Shown in pieces: positions 29,816-41,901 of a DNA stretch of 64,000 nt (its first letter is position 1; each line of letters begins with the position of its first letter). Under the pieces are notes generated by a model. The model was given only the letters and a program-made list of their open reading frames with translations, was not told the DNA's origin and ran no database searches. The DNA comes from Vibrio sp. ED004 (GTDB lineage Bacteria; Pseudomonadota; Gammaproteobacteria; Enterobacterales; Vibrionaceae): assembly GCF_023206395.1 (NCBI RefSeq), contig NZ_CP066149.1, forward strand, positions 620,001-684,000, read 5' to 3'. A program made the position numbers and the translations under genes.

Positions 29816-29916
29816 GCCTTCGCTTAAATGCGAATAAATAAAACGCTTGAATGCGATTAAAACGGTTTAACGTGAACTAAATCGTTTTACTGCTTATAAA
29901 TAAACGGCTTAACAGT

Positions 29917-29945
29917 AAAAGGGGTGGCACATTGCCACCCCTTTG
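29917..29945. terminator. Bidirectional terminator between ansA and yeaC
   Basis: Stem aaaggggtggca / tgccacccctttt-like with a 3-nt loop, with A and T runs on both sides, between convergent genes. Confidence 0.8.
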
Positions 29946-29958
29946 TTGTAATTTAAGC

Positions 29959-30240
29959 TTAATGATTCGGGTTAACCCTAACAATATCTTCTTGGTCTGA
30001 CTTAAACTGTTTCTTGAGTTCAGACTTAGATTTAAAGCTAATCTCACCACCAGCTGCAATTGTCATGTGCTGAGCTTCAGAGTTATGTTTAGATTGGTAT
30101 AACATAACCGCCTGCATACACGAGTCGCGCTGTTCTTTTGAGAGCGCCGTACCTTCTGGCCATTTACCCGTCTCAACTGCGTAAGTTAAACGTTCGTAGA
30201 CCTCGGGTGTCATTGCGCTAAGAAGTTGTTCTGCATCCAT
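29959..30240 (-). CDS. yeaC: YeaC-like protein (DUF1315)
   Basis: A 93-aa protein beginning MDAEQLLSAMTPEVYERLTY, with ETGKWPEGTALSKEQRDSCM and a basic C-terminal half. This is the DUF1315/YeaC family, often near ansA in gamma-proteobacteria. No function is established; the length is normal. Confidence 0.88.
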   Translation of the reverse strand: MDAEQLLSAMTPEVYERLTYAVETGKWPEGTALSKEQRDSCMQAVMLYQSKHNSEAQHMTIAAGGEISFKSKSELKKQFKSDQEDIVRVNPNH

Positions 30241-30344
30241 GGTAGAGCCTTAGTTTTAACAATTTTCACCAGAAAATAACCCGTAACAGAATTGAGTCAA
30301 GAACCTGACCGAAAATAAGTGTATTTGATCACAAGTGAAGGAAT

Positions 30345-31160
30345 ATGAAAATTATGAAATTGTTGGCGATGAGCCTATTGCCTTTCACTCTGGTTGGGTG
30401 TCTTGAAGGGAACAAAAATACCGATCAACTGTGCCAAAGCAACCCCGGGCTGCAGTGCGAACAATTGAACATGAACGATGGGCAATGTCGTGTCGCACGT
30501 ACCGACTTAATCTGGCATCGCTTTGAAGTTCAAAAGCAACCTACCGAAATCAACAAGATTAAAGAGTTCAAGTTAGTCACGGCTTATAAAAAGTGCCTAG
30601 AGCTTGCGGCACAGATTGAAACGATTGACCAATCTAAACTGCAAGAACGCCGCTTTACCTCTTTAATGCACAGTATTGAAGAGTCTGAACGCATTGTTGA
30701 AGAGCTCGCTCAATCAGACACGCCTGAAACACTCTATTTCTTGTGGTCGCAAACTGGCGACACCAACGCAAGGCGCAGTTTCTTACAGTTAGAAGGAACG
30801 GAGGCATTAAACACGGCAGATATGCAATACGCCCTAGCCACCTTCTATACCACCAGAGACCACACTAAAACACTGAAGCTGCTTAATAATGCCTTAACTT
30901 TGTCGAGCAACTCAGCCGTCAATACTGAGATCTTTAAGTCGATGGCCAGCATCAACCATAGTTTGGGTCATATGGAAAAAGCGTATGTCTGGGCGATGGT
31001 CGCCAAAGAGTTTGATGTGCCGATTGCATCAGAAGCTGAACTGGCCGTTCTCTATCGTTTTGAAGATTCAAAATACAAACAATTAAATAAAGACGCCGAC
31101 AAAATTGTCGAAGCCATTGAGGATGGGGTCTACAGCCCAGCGATCGTCCCGAGTTATTGA
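30345..31160 (+). CDS. DUF2989-family lipoprotein
   Basis: A 271-aa protein with a lipoprotein signal (MKIMKLLAMSLLPFTLVGC, lipobox LVGC). The mature N-terminus has a Cys-rich part (LCQSNPGLQCEQLNMNDGQC) and later TPR-like helices (YALATFYTTRDHTKTLKLLN, MASINHSLGHMEKAYVWAMV). This fits DUF2989 proteins of Vibrio. Function unknown. A hairpin terminator follows. Confidence 0.82.
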   Translation: MKIMKLLAMSLLPFTLVGCLEGNKNTDQLCQSNPGLQCEQLNMNDGQCRVARTDLIWHRFEVQKQPTEINKIKEFKLVTAYKKCLELAAQIETIDQSKLQERRFTSLMHSIEESERIVEELAQSDTPETLYFLWSQTGDTNARRSFLQLEGTEALNTADMQYALATFYTTRDHTKTLKLLNNALTLSSNSAVNTEIFKSMASINHSLGHMEKAYVWAMVAKEFDVPIASEAELAVLYRFEDSKYKQLNKDADKIVEAIEDGVYSPAIVPSY

Positions 31161-31181
31161 TCGCACCGTCTATATACGTAG

Positions 31182-31213
31182 AAAACAGCTACCATCATGG
31201 TAGCTGTTTTTAT
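31182..31213 (+). terminator. Rho-independent terminator
   Basis: Stem aaaacagctacca / tggtagctgtttt with a 3-nt loop and T-run, after the DUF2989 gene. Confidence 0.85.
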
Positions 31214-31310
31214 TTGTACTAGAGTTAACTCTGAAATTCTGAAGTCTTGGGCAATTCAGTATTATTCGATCGGCAAATGCGACCTGTAAGGATTAAACAA
31301 TAGTTACAAG

Positions 31311-31709
31311 TTATTTCGTACTTTTGTCATTTTTGTTGAAAATTAACGACACTGAATTAACACAGAAACGTTCACCGGTTGTCTTCGGTCCATCAGGAAA
31401 AACGTGACCTAAATGGCTATCACAAGCGGTACAACGGATCTCTACACGCTTCATTCCGTGACTTAGATCCTCTATATAGCGTACTGCTTCGTCATTCACT
31501 GGTGCATCAAAGCTAGGCCAACCGCACCCAGAGTCGTATTTGTTATCCGATAGAAACAAAGGGCTTTCGCAACATGTACAGCTATAGACACCTGTGTCTT
31601 GGTTGTGTAGTAACTTACCGCTATATGGGGCTTCAGTACCACGTTGACGACAGACTGCAAACTCGTCGTCTGATAGGCGCTCACGCCAGTATTCATCAGG
31701 CTTTATCAT
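31311..31709 (-). CDS. msrB: Peptide-methionine (R)-S-oxide reductase
   Basis: Start [20 protein letters not shown] at 31709, preceded by GGGAGA. It is 132 aa, normal for MsrB. The zinc Cys pairs (CTCCESPL and [10 protein letters not shown]) and catalytic Cys in [11 protein letters not shown] are present, with the usual FPDGPKTTG. It repairs oxidised methionine in proteins. It is divergent from gapA, as in many gamma-proteobacteria. Confidence 0.95.
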   Translation of the reverse strand: MIKPDEYWRERLSDDEFAVCRQRGTEAPYSGKLLHNQDTGVYSCTCCESPLFLSDNKYDSGCGWPSFDAPVNDEAVRYIEDLSHGMKRVEIRCTACDSHLGHVFPDGPKTTGERFCVNSVSLIFNKNDKSTK

Positions 31710-31754
31710 ATTCTCTCCCTTTTGAATCACGTTAATATCTCTCCACATTCTCAT

Positions 31755-33063
<1,309 letters not shown>

Positions 33064-33122
33064 TTTCTTTTTAGAAATAGCTTTAGATAAGCATTAGCGA
33101 AGACTGTTTTGAGCAGACTTTG

Positions 33123-33152
33123 AAAAAGGCGACCTTAGTGTCGCCTTTTTAA
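33123..33152 (+). terminator. Rho-independent terminator after gapA
   Basis: Stem aaaaaggcgac / tgtcgccttttt region with T-run. Confidence 0.85.
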
Positions 33153-33305
33153 TACCTGCTATCTTTTAAACCGCGTCTATTAAGTTCATCGAGATAGCCC
33201 AAACGCAAAATTCAATTCTAATACTGACTCTTGCTTGTTACTCATAAAAGCACAAGCACCGTTCTAGTCAGCATTTGAATTCAATTTCCTTAGAAGGATC
33301 ATGTA

Positions 33306-34196
33306 ATGGATTTATCAACTCTACCTGCACTGGCTGTACTTTCTGACAACGTCACTATCGTTGAACACGAAGGTGTAAAACTAGTTCGCGTTATCCACGA
33401 TAAAGCAAACGCCGCGATTTCACTGTTTGGCGGCCATGTCGTGTCGTTCCAACCACAAGGCCAAGAAGACCTGATTTGGATGAGCCAACAAGCTAAATTT
33501 GATGGTAAAACAGCACTGCGCGGTGGTATTCCAGTATGTTGGCCTTGGTTTGGCCGCATTGCAGCACCTGCACATGGCTTTGCTCGTTCAAGCGAGTGGC
33601 AATTAGTTGAGCACCGCGAAAGCGAAGCTGGTGTGATTGTAAGCTTAGGTCTTAAACCTAGTGAAGAGACGCTGGCAGTATGGCCTCATCAGTTCGATGC
33701 TCGCCTAAATGTTGAGATTGGCGATGAACTGAAAGTAACTTTAGATGTGAAGAACACAGATTCGCAACCATGGACTTTCTCTGGCGCGCTGCACACTTAC
33801 CTAAATGTTGGCGATATTCACAGCACAACCACCACAGGTATGGGTGCTGAGTACATTGATAGCCTGCAAGGTGGCAAGATCTGCCAAGGCGGTGCTGAGC
33901 TTGTATTAACCGATACGATTGACCGCGTTTACACTCAGCCAGAAGCGCAAATCTTTGTTGCTGACAAGAAACTAGATCGTACTCTAACGGTTGAAAACCA
34001 CGGCCATAACTCTGCTGTACTGTGGAACCCGTGGGCGGAAGGCGCTACTAGTATGGGCGACATGCAAGACGACGGTTACCTAACCATGCTATGTGTTGAA
34101 TCAACACTGCATGCACCAAGCCTTGAAGCAGGCAAAACACTGCAGCCAGACGAAAGCCACCAGCTGATTACGGTGATCTCTTCAAACGAGGCTTAA
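33306..34196 (+). CDS. yeaD: D-hexose-6-phosphate mutarotase (YeaD-like)
   Basis: A 296-aa protein of the aldose-1-epimerase superfamily. It has LFGGHVVSFQPQGQEDLIWM, ALRGGIPVCWPWFG, and FSGALHTYLNVGDI with the conserved His, plus WNPWAEGATSMGDM near the C-terminus. These match YeaD, which interconverts anomers of glucose-6-phosphate and similar sugars. It lies downstream of gapA as in E. coli. Confidence 0.93.
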   Translation: MDLSTLPALAVLSDNVTIVEHEGVKLVRVIHDKANAAISLFGGHVVSFQPQGQEDLIWMSQQAKFDGKTALRGGIPVCWPWFGRIAAPAHGFARSSEWQLVEHRESEAGVIVSLGLKPSEETLAVWPHQFDARLNVEIGDELKVTLDVKNTDSQPWTFSGALHTYLNVGDIHSTTTTGMGAEYIDSLQGGKICQGGAELVLTDTIDRVYTQPEAQIFVADKKLDRTLTVENHGHNSAVLWNPWAEGATSMGDMQDDGYLTMLCVESTLHAPSLEAGKTLQPDESHQLITVISSNEA

Positions 34197-34225
34197 AAAA
34201 AGCTTCTAAGTAATCTAGCTCGGAA

Positions 34226-34258
34226 CAAAAATGCAGCCATATTGGCTGCATTTTTTTA
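34226..34258 (+). terminator. Rho-independent terminator after yeaD
   Basis: Stem aaaatgcagcca / ttggctgcattttttt. The next about 230 bp up to the chemoreceptor hold no gene I can support. Confidence 0.85.
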
Positions 34259-34492
34259 TCCGTCTAATCTCGCTCACACCTAAGCAACTGAATCTTTTCA
34301 CAGAAATAGAATCCTCATCTGTTCAAATCAACGCCAGCTTACGATTTATTCATTTAATTTATAAATATAACCATCAATTAATTAACTCTTATCAATCACT
34401 GCCGATAAATAAGTTCCTATGATAGAAAACTCAATAACAAATTTACCTAAAACCACTTAACAACACCTCAATGAAGACAGGATAGTGAATTC

Positions 34493-36529
34493 ATGCTCGA
34501 GAAATACAAAAATCAAAGTGTTGGCTTCCAACTTAAGTTGGTCATTTTATTGTGCTTGCTTATCGCGTTTAGCTCGATAGCGACCCTCGTTTATCGTAAT
34601 GCCTCACAGGTACTTTTAGAGAACACATTAAAGGAGCATCAATCAAAAGTAGAAGCGATGGCCAAAACCATATCCGGCCAATTTGACGCCTACCTGCATA
34701 CCGCCAAAGTTTTAGAATCTACCTTTCGCAACGGTTACTTAGCAGGTGTTTACGTAGAAAACTATGATGTTGAGTTTAGCGGTCACTCCATACCAAACAT
34801 GACTCAATATGGTGAGAGCCTGATCAACGATACCAAACTGGTGGATAGCTTTACCCGAGACACAGGAGCCGTTGCTACCCTATTTGCCCCATTTGGTGAC
34901 GACTTTATCCGCGTATCTACCTCTCTAAAAAAACCTTCAGGCGAGCGTGTAGTTGCCACAACTCTTGGCAAAGATCATCCCGGTTACAGCAAACTGAAAA
35001 GTGGCCAACCTTATTACGCTCAGGTAAAACTTTTCGGTCAACGCTACATTACCTATTACGCGCCTCTTATGAACGCACAAGGTAAGGTCAATGGTGTATC
35101 CTTTATCGGCTTACCGGTTGAGGAAGCAACACAAAGCCTATTTGAATCTTTACGTTCAGTATCATGGGGCGATACAGGTTACACCATCATTGTTGATAAT
35201 GAGCAAGAGCACCAAGACCAATACTTACTGCATCCTACTCACGCTGGCGGCGGTAAATCGATCATTGACGTAGCTGACTACGACGGCAATAAACCTTTCT
35301 ATCAGATATTCGAACAATCATCTGGATTGATTCGATACCCATATAAATTCCAAGAAACGGTTGGTGAAAAGTACTTGGTATATACCGAAGTACCAGGTTG
35401 GGACTGGAAACTACTTGGTGGTACATTCATTAAGGAAGTGACTAAAGGCAGTGACGATCTGCTAAAACTTATCGCGATCATCTCGGCCTTGATTGCCGCC
35501 GCGACAATCGTAGCGCTAACCTTCGTATTGAATCGCACGCTCACGCCCCTAACGACTCTAAACGAATACATGCTTCGATTGGGTAAAGGTGAAGTCAGCC
35601 TGCACATTCCAAACACCGGCAAGCAAACTAAAAACGAGATCAGCAACCTTAATACAGGCGTTGCAACTATGGCAGCTCAGCTGAACACCCTAGTAGGCGA
35701 GATTCGCGCGACCAGCGATCAAGTCCAAAACAGCTCGAGCAGTGTCTCACAGGATGCTAGCCACAACTTAACGCAGTCTGACCGCCAACAGGCGCAAGTG
35801 GAACAAGTGGTGACAGCAATCGAAGAGATGGCGACCTCTGCGGAATCCGTAGCACAGCAAGTCAATAGTATTGCTGAAAACGTTCGCCTTGCTAATGAAG
35901 ACAGTCAACAAGGTCTAGAGGTAGTTGAGGGAGTATGTATCGATGTTGCTCAGCTAAATGACCAACTCGATAAGTCTGCATCGGCCATCGAGCAAGTAAG
36001 TGCAGACAGCGAAAGCATACAAACCGTCACTAAGATGATTGACGATATCGCCGAGCAAACTAACCTGTTAGCGCTAAACGCGGCTATTGAAGCCGCACGT
36101 GCAGGCGAACAAGGCCGTGGTTTTGCTGTTGTTGCTGATGAAGTAAGAACACTCGCTCATCGTACTCAAACATCAGTACAAGACGTAGTAAGCATCATCG
36201 AGAAACTAAAGTCTTCGACCAACAATGCCGTGAACTTGATGACACAAAGCCAGTCAAATGCCAACCAAGTACTTGATAAAGCGCAAGAAGCGGGTACGGC
36301 ACTGGAGTCTATTGCTTCTCAAGTTGAGTCGATCGCTTCTCAAGCTGAAACGATTGCTGCTACATCAGAGGAGCAAGCTCAGGTTTCTCAAGAAATTGCG
36401 GCCAACGCGCATGCGATAAGCGACCTCAACCAACAAAGCCGTGAAACCAGCGCTCAGACTTCTCGCAGTGCTGATGAACTTCAAAAGCAAGCGGAGTCAT
36501 TGAAAAGTCAAGTGAACTTCTTTAGCTAA
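34493..36529 (+). CDS. Methyl-accepting chemotaxis protein with periplasmic Cache domain
   Basis: A 678-aa chemoreceptor of classic layout. An N-terminal membrane span ([21 protein letters not shown]) is followed by a large periplasmic Cache-type sensor up to about residue 305 (for example [49 protein letters not shown]). A second span ([21 protein letters not shown]), HAMP and signalling domain follow. The tip reads [20 protein letters not shown] then [17 protein letters not shown]. No CheR/CheB-tethering pentapeptide is visible at the end. The ligand is unknown. It is a single gene. Confidence 0.93.
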   Translation: MLEKYKNQSVGFQLKLVILLCLLIAFSSIATLVYRNASQVLLENTLKEHQSKVEAMAKTISGQFDAYLHTAKVLESTFRNGYLAGVYVENYDVEFSGHSIPNMTQYGESLINDTKLVDSFTRDTGAVATLFAPFGDDFIRVSTSLKKPSGERVVATTLGKDHPGYSKLKSGQPYYAQVKLFGQRYITYYAPLMNAQGKVNGVSFIGLPVEEATQSLFESLRSVSWGDTGYTIIVDNEQEHQDQYLLHPTHAGGGKSIIDVADYDGNKPFYQIFEQSSGLIRYPYKFQETVGEKYLVYTEVPGWDWKLLGGTFIKEVTKGSDDLLKLIAIISALIAAATIVALTFVLNRTLTPLTTLNEYMLRLGKGEVSLHIPNTGKQTKNEISNLNTGVATMAAQLNTLVGEIRATSDQVQNSSSSVSQDASHNLTQSDRQQAQVEQVVTAIEEMATSAESVAQQVNSIAENVRLANEDSQQGLEVVEGVCIDVAQLNDQLDKSASAIEQVSADSESIQTVTKMIDDIAEQTNLLALNAAIEAARAGEQGRGFAVVADEVRTLAHRTQTSVQDVVSIIEKLKSSTNNAVNLMTQSQSNANQVLDKAQEAGTALESIASQVESIASQAETIAATSEEQAQVSQEIAANAHAISDLNQQSRETSAQTSRSADELQKQAESLKSQVNFFS

Positions 36530-36570
36530 TTCTTAGTAGACGTTCCATTAAACAACTCACTAAGCATTAA

Positions 36571-36596
36571 TAGAGCCAGCCATCGTTGGCTCTATC
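36571..36596 (+). terminator. Weak hairpin after the chemoreceptor
   Basis: Stem tagagccagcc / ttggctcta with short loop; only a weak T-rich tail. Confidence 0.5.
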
Positions 36597-36698
36597 TCTT
36601 CATGAATTATCACTCGCTAAGACAACTGCGTTTATTCTAGCGCCCCACTATGCTTCCTGTTAAAATTTTGGACTTGAAATTTCTACCTCGAGTTCGCA

Positions 36699-37514
36699 AT
36701 GACTTACCAATGCCCTTTGTGTCACCAACCTTTATCTCAACACGATCGTACGTTTAAGTGTGAAAAGAACCATCAGTTCGACCTAGCGAAAGAAGGCTAT
36801 GTCAATTTGATGCCAGCACACCACAAGCGCTCAAAAGATCCAGGTGATAACAAAGAGATGATGCAGGCACGTCGTCGCTTCCTTGAAGGCAACCATTACG
36901 ATCCAATGCGCCAAGCGGTCGTTAGCTTATGCTCTAGCTACCTGCCAGACGCGGACCCTAGTCTGTTGGACATTGGCTGTGGTGAAGGCTATTACACCAA
37001 CGAAATCGCGTTGAACCTTCAAAATAAAAACGGCGCGATTTTTGGCCTAGATATTTCTAAGATTGCTATCAAATACGCCGCTAAGCGCTACCCTGCTGTC
37101 GACTTCTCAGTTGCCTCTAGTCATCGCCTACCCTTTGCTGAAAACAGCTTAGACGGAATCCTGCGCATTTACGCGCCATGTAAGGCTGAGGAGCTGCAAC
37201 GTACCATCAAAGACAATGGTGTCGTGATCACCGTGACACCAGCCAGTCGACACCTATACCAGCTGCGTGATGCGATTTATGATGGCGTTCGCTTGCATGA
37301 CGAAGATCCAGAAGTGATCGAAGTTTTTACGCTTGAGCACCAAGAGCAACTAAACTATATGATGGAACTATCGGGGTCAGATGCATTCGACCTGCTACAG
37401 ATGACGCCGTTTGCTTGGAAAGCGACTGAGGAGTTTAAACAACAACTCACCGAAACTGAGCAATTCAACTGTGAAGCGGACTTTATGCTGAGAGTGTATC
37501 GCAAACAGATTTAA
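36699..37514 (+). CDS. rlmA: 23S rRNA (guanine745-N1)-methyltransferase
   Basis: A 271-aa enzyme. The N-terminal zinc ribbon is YQCPLCHQPL...FKCEKNHQFD, followed by AKEGYVNLMPAHHKRSKDPGD. The SAM-binding motif is SLLDIGCGEGYYTNEIALN, and a second part is DGILRIYAPCKAEELQ. Length matches E. coli RlmA (269 aa). It methylates G745 of 23S rRNA. Confidence 0.95.
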   Translation: MTYQCPLCHQPLSQHDRTFKCEKNHQFDLAKEGYVNLMPAHHKRSKDPGDNKEMMQARRRFLEGNHYDPMRQAVVSLCSSYLPDADPSLLDIGCGEGYYTNEIALNLQNKNGAIFGLDISKIAIKYAAKRYPAVDFSVASSHRLPFAENSLDGILRIYAPCKAEELQRTIKDNGVVITVTPASRHLYQLRDAIYDGVRLHDEDPEVIEVFTLEHQEQLNYMMELSGSDAFDLLQMTPFAWKATEEFKQQLTETEQFNCEADFMLRVYRKQI

Positions 37515-37589
37515 CTGATATTGATTATCGTTTGCATTGAAATGTCATCTTGCCTCCTTTAATATGCGTGTTCTTCAAGGAGGCATTTC

Positions 37590-38549
37590 ATGCAACGTAT
37601 TATTCTTATCGGATTAGCTACCCTGCTTACGGCTTGTGCTAATCAACCTTCAAACAGCACTTCTCAACAAGTGGCTAACACGCAAACGGAAACCGTTTCC
37701 ACATTCTATGATTACCAGTTTGCTTCTCCACAAGGTGAAACGCTTTCTCTCAATGCTTTACCCGAGCGGCTGATTGACGCTGATGTGGTTCTTATTGGCG
37801 AATGGCACACTCACTCGGCAATTCATCGTTTCCAAACCGACTTCTTAAAAGCGCGCCGCAACGCAACATCAAACATTGCGCTTTCAATGGAACAATTCAC
37901 TCGAGAACATCAAGACACGCTAAACCAATACTTAAACGGTGAAATTGGTGAGCAAGTGCTTATCTCCAAGGCAGCTGCTTGGCCAAATTACGAAAGTGAT
38001 TACCGTGCATTGGTTGAGTTCGCAAAAGCGAGTGATTTAGATGTTATCGCAGCAAACGCTCCAAAGCCTTTCGTTCAGTGTATTGGTCGTAAGGGATTAC
38101 CTTACCTAGAGCAGCTTTCTTCAGAACAACGAGATTGGGTTGCGACTGAGGTTAATAATGGCGATAGCCCTTACAAAGAAAAGTTTATGGCTTCTATGCA
38201 TCACGGTACGCCAGAGCAAACAGAAAAACAGTTTGCCGCTCAGGTAACGTGGGACGAGACCATGGCTGAATCAATCGTTGATTACCTGGCATCGAATCCA
38301 GATAAGCAAGTAATTCATGTAGCGGGTAAGTTCCACACAGAAGGTGGTTTAGGCACGGCGGCTTCGATTCTACGTCGTAACCCAGATCTAAAAGTAGCAG
38401 TTATCAGCCCAGTTGCTGAGTTCTCATCGGATACGACGGATTACCAACTAAAAGTGCTTTCTCCACCGGCGCGCTTTGTTCAGAAAGAGAATCGAATGAA
38501 AGCATACAAGCACCTATCTAAGCGTGGCGCCGATCTTAAGTGCGATTAA
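37590..38549 (+). CDS. ChaN-family lipoprotein
   Basis: A 319-aa protein with a lipoprotein signal (IILIGLATLLTACANQ, lipobox LTAC). It has the ChaN/haem-binding uptake (DUF399) motifs: DADVVLIGEWHTHSAIHRFQ, ALSMEQFTREHQDTLNQYL and HVAGKFHTEGGLGTAA. Proteins of the family are associated with iron or haem uptake in related bacteria. An AAGGAGG ribosome site precedes the ATG. No adjacent haem genes are visible, so its role here is not shown. Confidence 0.88.
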   Translation: MQRIILIGLATLLTACANQPSNSTSQQVANTQTETVSTFYDYQFASPQGETLSLNALPERLIDADVVLIGEWHTHSAIHRFQTDFLKARRNATSNIALSMEQFTREHQDTLNQYLNGEIGEQVLISKAAAWPNYESDYRALVEFAKASDLDVIAANAPKPFVQCIGRKGLPYLEQLSSEQRDWVATEVNNGDSPYKEKFMASMHHGTPEQTEKQFAAQVTWDETMAESIVDYLASNPDKQVIHVAGKFHTEGGLGTAASILRRNPDLKVAVISPVAEFSSDTTDYQLKVLSPPARFVQKENRMKAYKHLSKRGADLKCD

Positions 38550-38786
38550 ACTCGCGAGTCAGACTTAAGCGTATTTAAGTTTAAGTCTGACACCTTAAGA
38601 GTTTGCTCAAAAACGCTCCAAGACAAATATAAATATCGGCATAGGAATTGCTTAAATACCAAGCAGTTTTGATTAAGCAGAAGAAAATATAATGTGCGAA
38701 TAAAAAACATCACTATCGATGATTAATTGCACAAGTTTTTCACACCTCTGCCGATACTATATTTAAGGATAGGTAAGGAGAGCGAT

Positions 38787-39140
38787 ATGACGCCAGTAGG
38801 AACGAGTAACACTCAGCTGTATTCACCTTCGCAAATGAACACACAAACCAAGAGTACCGAAGCTGAAAAGCCCGCCCCTCTTAAGGTTGAGCAAAATACC
38901 GTTAAGCTCTCTGATGAGGGCAAAGCCCTATTATCTGCTCTTAAAGAAATCGATAAAGAAGCGAAGAAAATCGAAGCGGAAAACGAAACCGTGACCGATA
39001 AGGTTGAGTCATTTGCTCACGGCGCACTAGGAATGGATCACCCTGATAAGATTGAAGAAGAAGACGATGGTTCTTATTCAGCAGGGCAATACCTGTCCGC
39101 AGCGGCAACCGTTGGTGGTATTCTTCTCGCTCTGATATAA
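38787..39140 (+). CDS. Hypothetical protein (117 aa)
   Basis: I chose the ATG at 38787 (MTPVGTSNTQLYSPSQMNTQ) because AAGGAGAGCG lies just before it. The protein is hydrophilic with a charged helical middle (KALLSALKEIDKEAKKIEAE), an acidic stretch (KIEEEDDGSYS) and a hydrophobic end (YLSAAATVGGILLALI). Not recognised beyond resemblance to small conserved Vibrio proteins. It lies between the ChaN-like lipoprotein and the BCCT transporter. Confidence 0.6.
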   Translation: MTPVGTSNTQLYSPSQMNTQTKSTEAEKPAPLKVEQNTVKLSDEGKALLSALKEIDKEAKKIEAENETVTDKVESFAHGALGMDHPDKIEEEDDGSYSAGQYLSAAATVGGILLALI

Positions 39141-39312
39141 CGTTACCCTCACTCTACACTATCCCTTCCACTGCCCTCTTTTGCATTGGCACCTCATGCC
39201 TTGCCTATTACTCTTTGCCAAAAGCAATTTGTCGTCACGACAATAGACCCGATTTGTTCTAAAAAACGAGTGCACTTCATAATTCCTCTCTCATTTTAAT
39301 GGAATAATACTC

Positions 39313-41199
39313 GTGAAAAACACTTTTGAGCTTATTGATAAGCCAACCTTCTTTGGTGCTATTGCACTCCTACTCACGATAGTTTTCCCGCTCATTTTGT
39401 TCCCGACTCAGGGCGCAGACTGGATTGCGGTTGCGAAAACATTCATGACTGATCAACTAGGATTTCTATATCTTGCGCTAGGTCTCGCGGCTTGTGCATT
39501 TATGGTTTACGTTGTGTTCAGTGATATGGGACAGATTAAACTGGGCGAAGCTGACGAAGAGCCTGAATTCAAAACTGCATCATGGGCAGCGATGCTATTT
39601 TGTGGTGGTATCGGTGCAAGTATCCTGTACTGGGGCTGTATTGAGTGGGCTTACTACTACCAATCACCTCCTTTCCAACTAGAGCCGGGCAGTGAAGAAG
39701 CAGTTCGTTGGGCAGCAACTTACGGTTTGTTCCACTGGGGACCAATTGCTTGGTCTATCTACCTAATCCCTGCAATTCCTATTGCTTACTTTTTCTATGT
39801 ACGTAAACAGCCTGTTCTAAAGATCTCTAGCGCGTTAATGCCGGTTCTTGGTGAGCACCGCAGTAAAGGCGTACCTGGAAAAATCGTCGATATCCTATTC
39901 ATTTTCGGTCTACTTGGTGGCGCAGCGACAACATTAGGTTTAGCCGCTCCTCTAATTACTGAAGGTCTGAATCACCTATTCGGTCTACCTAAAAACAACC
40001 TAACGCAAGTGATGGTACTTTTAGTTTGTACTGCGATTTTTGCTTACTCTTCTTATGCTGGATTGGAAAAAGGCATCAAGATTCTAAGTAATATCAACTT
40101 CTGGGGTGCGATGGGTCTGTTGGTTTTCGTACTGATTGCGGGTCCAACTATTTTCATGCTTGAAACCGGACTAGATTCAATTGGTCGTCTACTGTCTAAC
40201 TTCTTCGTTATGGCAACATGGGCGGAACCATTTGGTGGCTACGGTACATTTGAAAACACCCACTTCCCACAAGATTGGACGATTTTCTACTGGGCATGGT
40301 GGCTAGTATTTGCACCGAGTATGGGTCTGTTTGTTGCGCGTATTTCTCGCGGCAGAACCATCAAACAAATGGTGTCAGGTTCTATCTTCTTCGGTTCACT
40401 AGGTTGCTTCTTATTCTTCATGATTCTAGGTAACTACGGCTTATCACTACAGCTTTCTGGTGAGCTAGATGTGGTTGCAATCCTGAATGCAGAAGGCGCA
40501 ACCAAGGCAATCTTCTCGATGCTAGCGCAGTTGCCAATGAGCACTCTAGTTATCGCAGTATTCACTTTGCTTTGTATCATCTTTACAGCAACGACGTTTG
40601 ACTCTATCTCATACATCCTTGCGTCTGTGGTTCAAAACAATGTAACTGAAGAACCAATGCGTTGGAACCGTATGTTCTGGGCATTCACTCTGTCGTTCTT
40701 ACCAACGATTCTGATGTTCTTAGGTGGCCTAAGTACGCTACAAACCGCAGCAATTGTTGGCGGTTTACCGCTATTGGCTATCTCTGTGATGCTGATGATC
40801 TCTGCAGTTCGTGCAACTAACCTCGACCTGCGCCATCAAGACGCGTACATCGAACCAACGATTAACATCGAAGAACTGCCAGACATGGATCCATGGTCGG
40901 CAGAAGGTATGGCGTTGGCTCAGTTTGAGAAAGAGAGAGATGCAGCACAAGAAGCTGCAGAACTTGAGCGTGTTGCTTACACAGAACTTGCCGCAGTGAA
41001 GAAAGAAATTCGCGCTTATGTGTTAGAGCAAGGTTCACAAATGGAAACTCATGAGTTACCAGAGAACCTACAACAAGCACTTGAGCAGGCCGAGAATAAT
41101 CTTAGTGCCGCACAAGCGAAAAAGATCGAGTTATCTGAGCAAGCTCAGAATGCTCGTATCACGTTCAATCAGGTGGTTGCAGACTTACCGCTTGCTTGA
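39313..41199 (+). CDS. BCCT-family (betaine/carnitine/choline) transporter
   Basis: A 628-aa transporter starting at GTG (39313). Twelve or so hydrophobic segments are visible. The family signatures are in AAMLFCGGIGASILYWGCIE and FYWAWWLVFAPSMGLFVARI with the following RGRTIKQ. These Trp-rich lines form the substrate cage in BCCT proteins. The last about 100 residues are a charged coiled-coil tail (FEKERDAAQEAAELERVAY), as in osmoregulated members. Substrate (betaine, choline or related) cannot be told. It should be driven by sodium or proton gradient. Confidence 0.92.
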   Translation: MKNTFELIDKPTFFGAIALLLTIVFPLILFPTQGADWIAVAKTFMTDQLGFLYLALGLAACAFMVYVVFSDMGQIKLGEADEEPEFKTASWAAMLFCGGIGASILYWGCIEWAYYYQSPPFQLEPGSEEAVRWAATYGLFHWGPIAWSIYLIPAIPIAYFFYVRKQPVLKISSALMPVLGEHRSKGVPGKIVDILFIFGLLGGAATTLGLAAPLITEGLNHLFGLPKNNLTQVMVLLVCTAIFAYSSYAGLEKGIKILSNINFWGAMGLLVFVLIAGPTIFMLETGLDSIGRLLSNFFVMATWAEPFGGYGTFENTHFPQDWTIFYWAWWLVFAPSMGLFVARISRGRTIKQMVSGSIFFGSLGCFLFFMILGNYGLSLQLSGELDVVAILNAEGATKAIFSMLAQLPMSTLVIAVFTLLCIIFTATTFDSISYILASVVQNNVTEEPMRWNRMFWAFTLSFLPTILMFLGGLSTLQTAAIVGGLPLLAISVMLMISAVRATNLDLRHQDAYIEPTINIEELPDMDPWSAEGMALAQFEKERDAAQEAAELERVAYTELAAVKKEIRAYVLEQGSQMETHELPENLQQALEQAENNLSAAQAKKIELSEQAQNARITFNQVVADLPLA

Positions 41200-41247
41200 C
41201 ATTAGCCATGACGCAGTCCATTGATTTGGACCCTCCTAAATACGACA

Positions 41248-41279
41248 AAGGCTCACAGAAATGTGAGCCTTTTTTTATT
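41248..41279 (+). terminator. Rho-independent terminator after BCCT gene
   Basis: Stem aaaggctcaca / tgtgagccttt with a gaaa loop and seven T. Confidence 0.88.
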
Positions 41280-41304
41280 CGGTTCATTTGCTACTAATAA
41301 GTAA

Positions 41305-41742
41305 CTAACGGTTCGGGTGGTTTAAGATGTGGTCTTCCCAATCGACAACATCAATTTCGTATACCACTTTATTACGAACGCTTTCACCTGCTGCATGCAT
41401 CTCTGTTTTTGATCCAGTGATCAATGGATGCCATTCTGGGATCGGCTTAGATTCTGATAGAAGACGGTAGGCACAAGTGTCTGGTAACCAGTGAAACTCA
41501 TCGATCTTGTCACGAGTTAGCTTCAAACACTCTTCACCTGAAGTGAAGCGGTTCGGGTAATCTTTACACGAACATGTTTTGTCGTTTAACCAGCTACACG
41601 CCACATTGGTGTAGTACACTTCATCGCTATCTTCATCCATTAGCTTGTGTAGGCAACACTTACCACAACCGTCACACAGTGATTCCCACTCATTCTCGGT
41701 CATCTGCTCTAGTGTTTTTTCTTGCCAAAATGGATTCGTCAT
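41305..41742 (-). CDS. YcgN-family cysteine-cluster protein
   Basis: A 145-aa protein beginning [20 protein letters not shown]. It has the Cys cluster [30 protein letters not shown] and later [10 protein letters not shown]. This is the YcgN/UPF0260 family, with probable metal- or cluster-binding Cys. Function unknown. It is divergent from the next Cys-cluster gene, and both share the same type of motif. Confidence 0.88.
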   Translation of the reverse strand: MTNPFWQEKTLEQMTENEWESLCDGCGKCCLHKLMDEDSDEVYYTNVACSWLNDKTCSCKDYPNRFTSGEECLKLTRDKIDEFHWLPDTCAYRLLSESKPIPEWHPLITGSKTEMHAAGESVRNKVVYEIDVVDWEDHILNHPNR

Positions 41743-41901
41743 AGGATTGCTTCTTACTCTTTTACTGGGGTGCGTGTTATACCGCTAGCCCATAAAAAGT
41801 TCAAGGATAATAATTGTTCATTCTTTGATCCAATCAATAGCTGTCACTCCCATTATTTTTTGCTACTATCGCGCACCCTGTTATTTAGTGAGTTTAATTT
41901 G

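Noticed and set aside
34231..34422. 63-aa frame after yeaD
   Set aside because: Starts inside the yeaD terminator, has no ribosome site and an unlikely composition.
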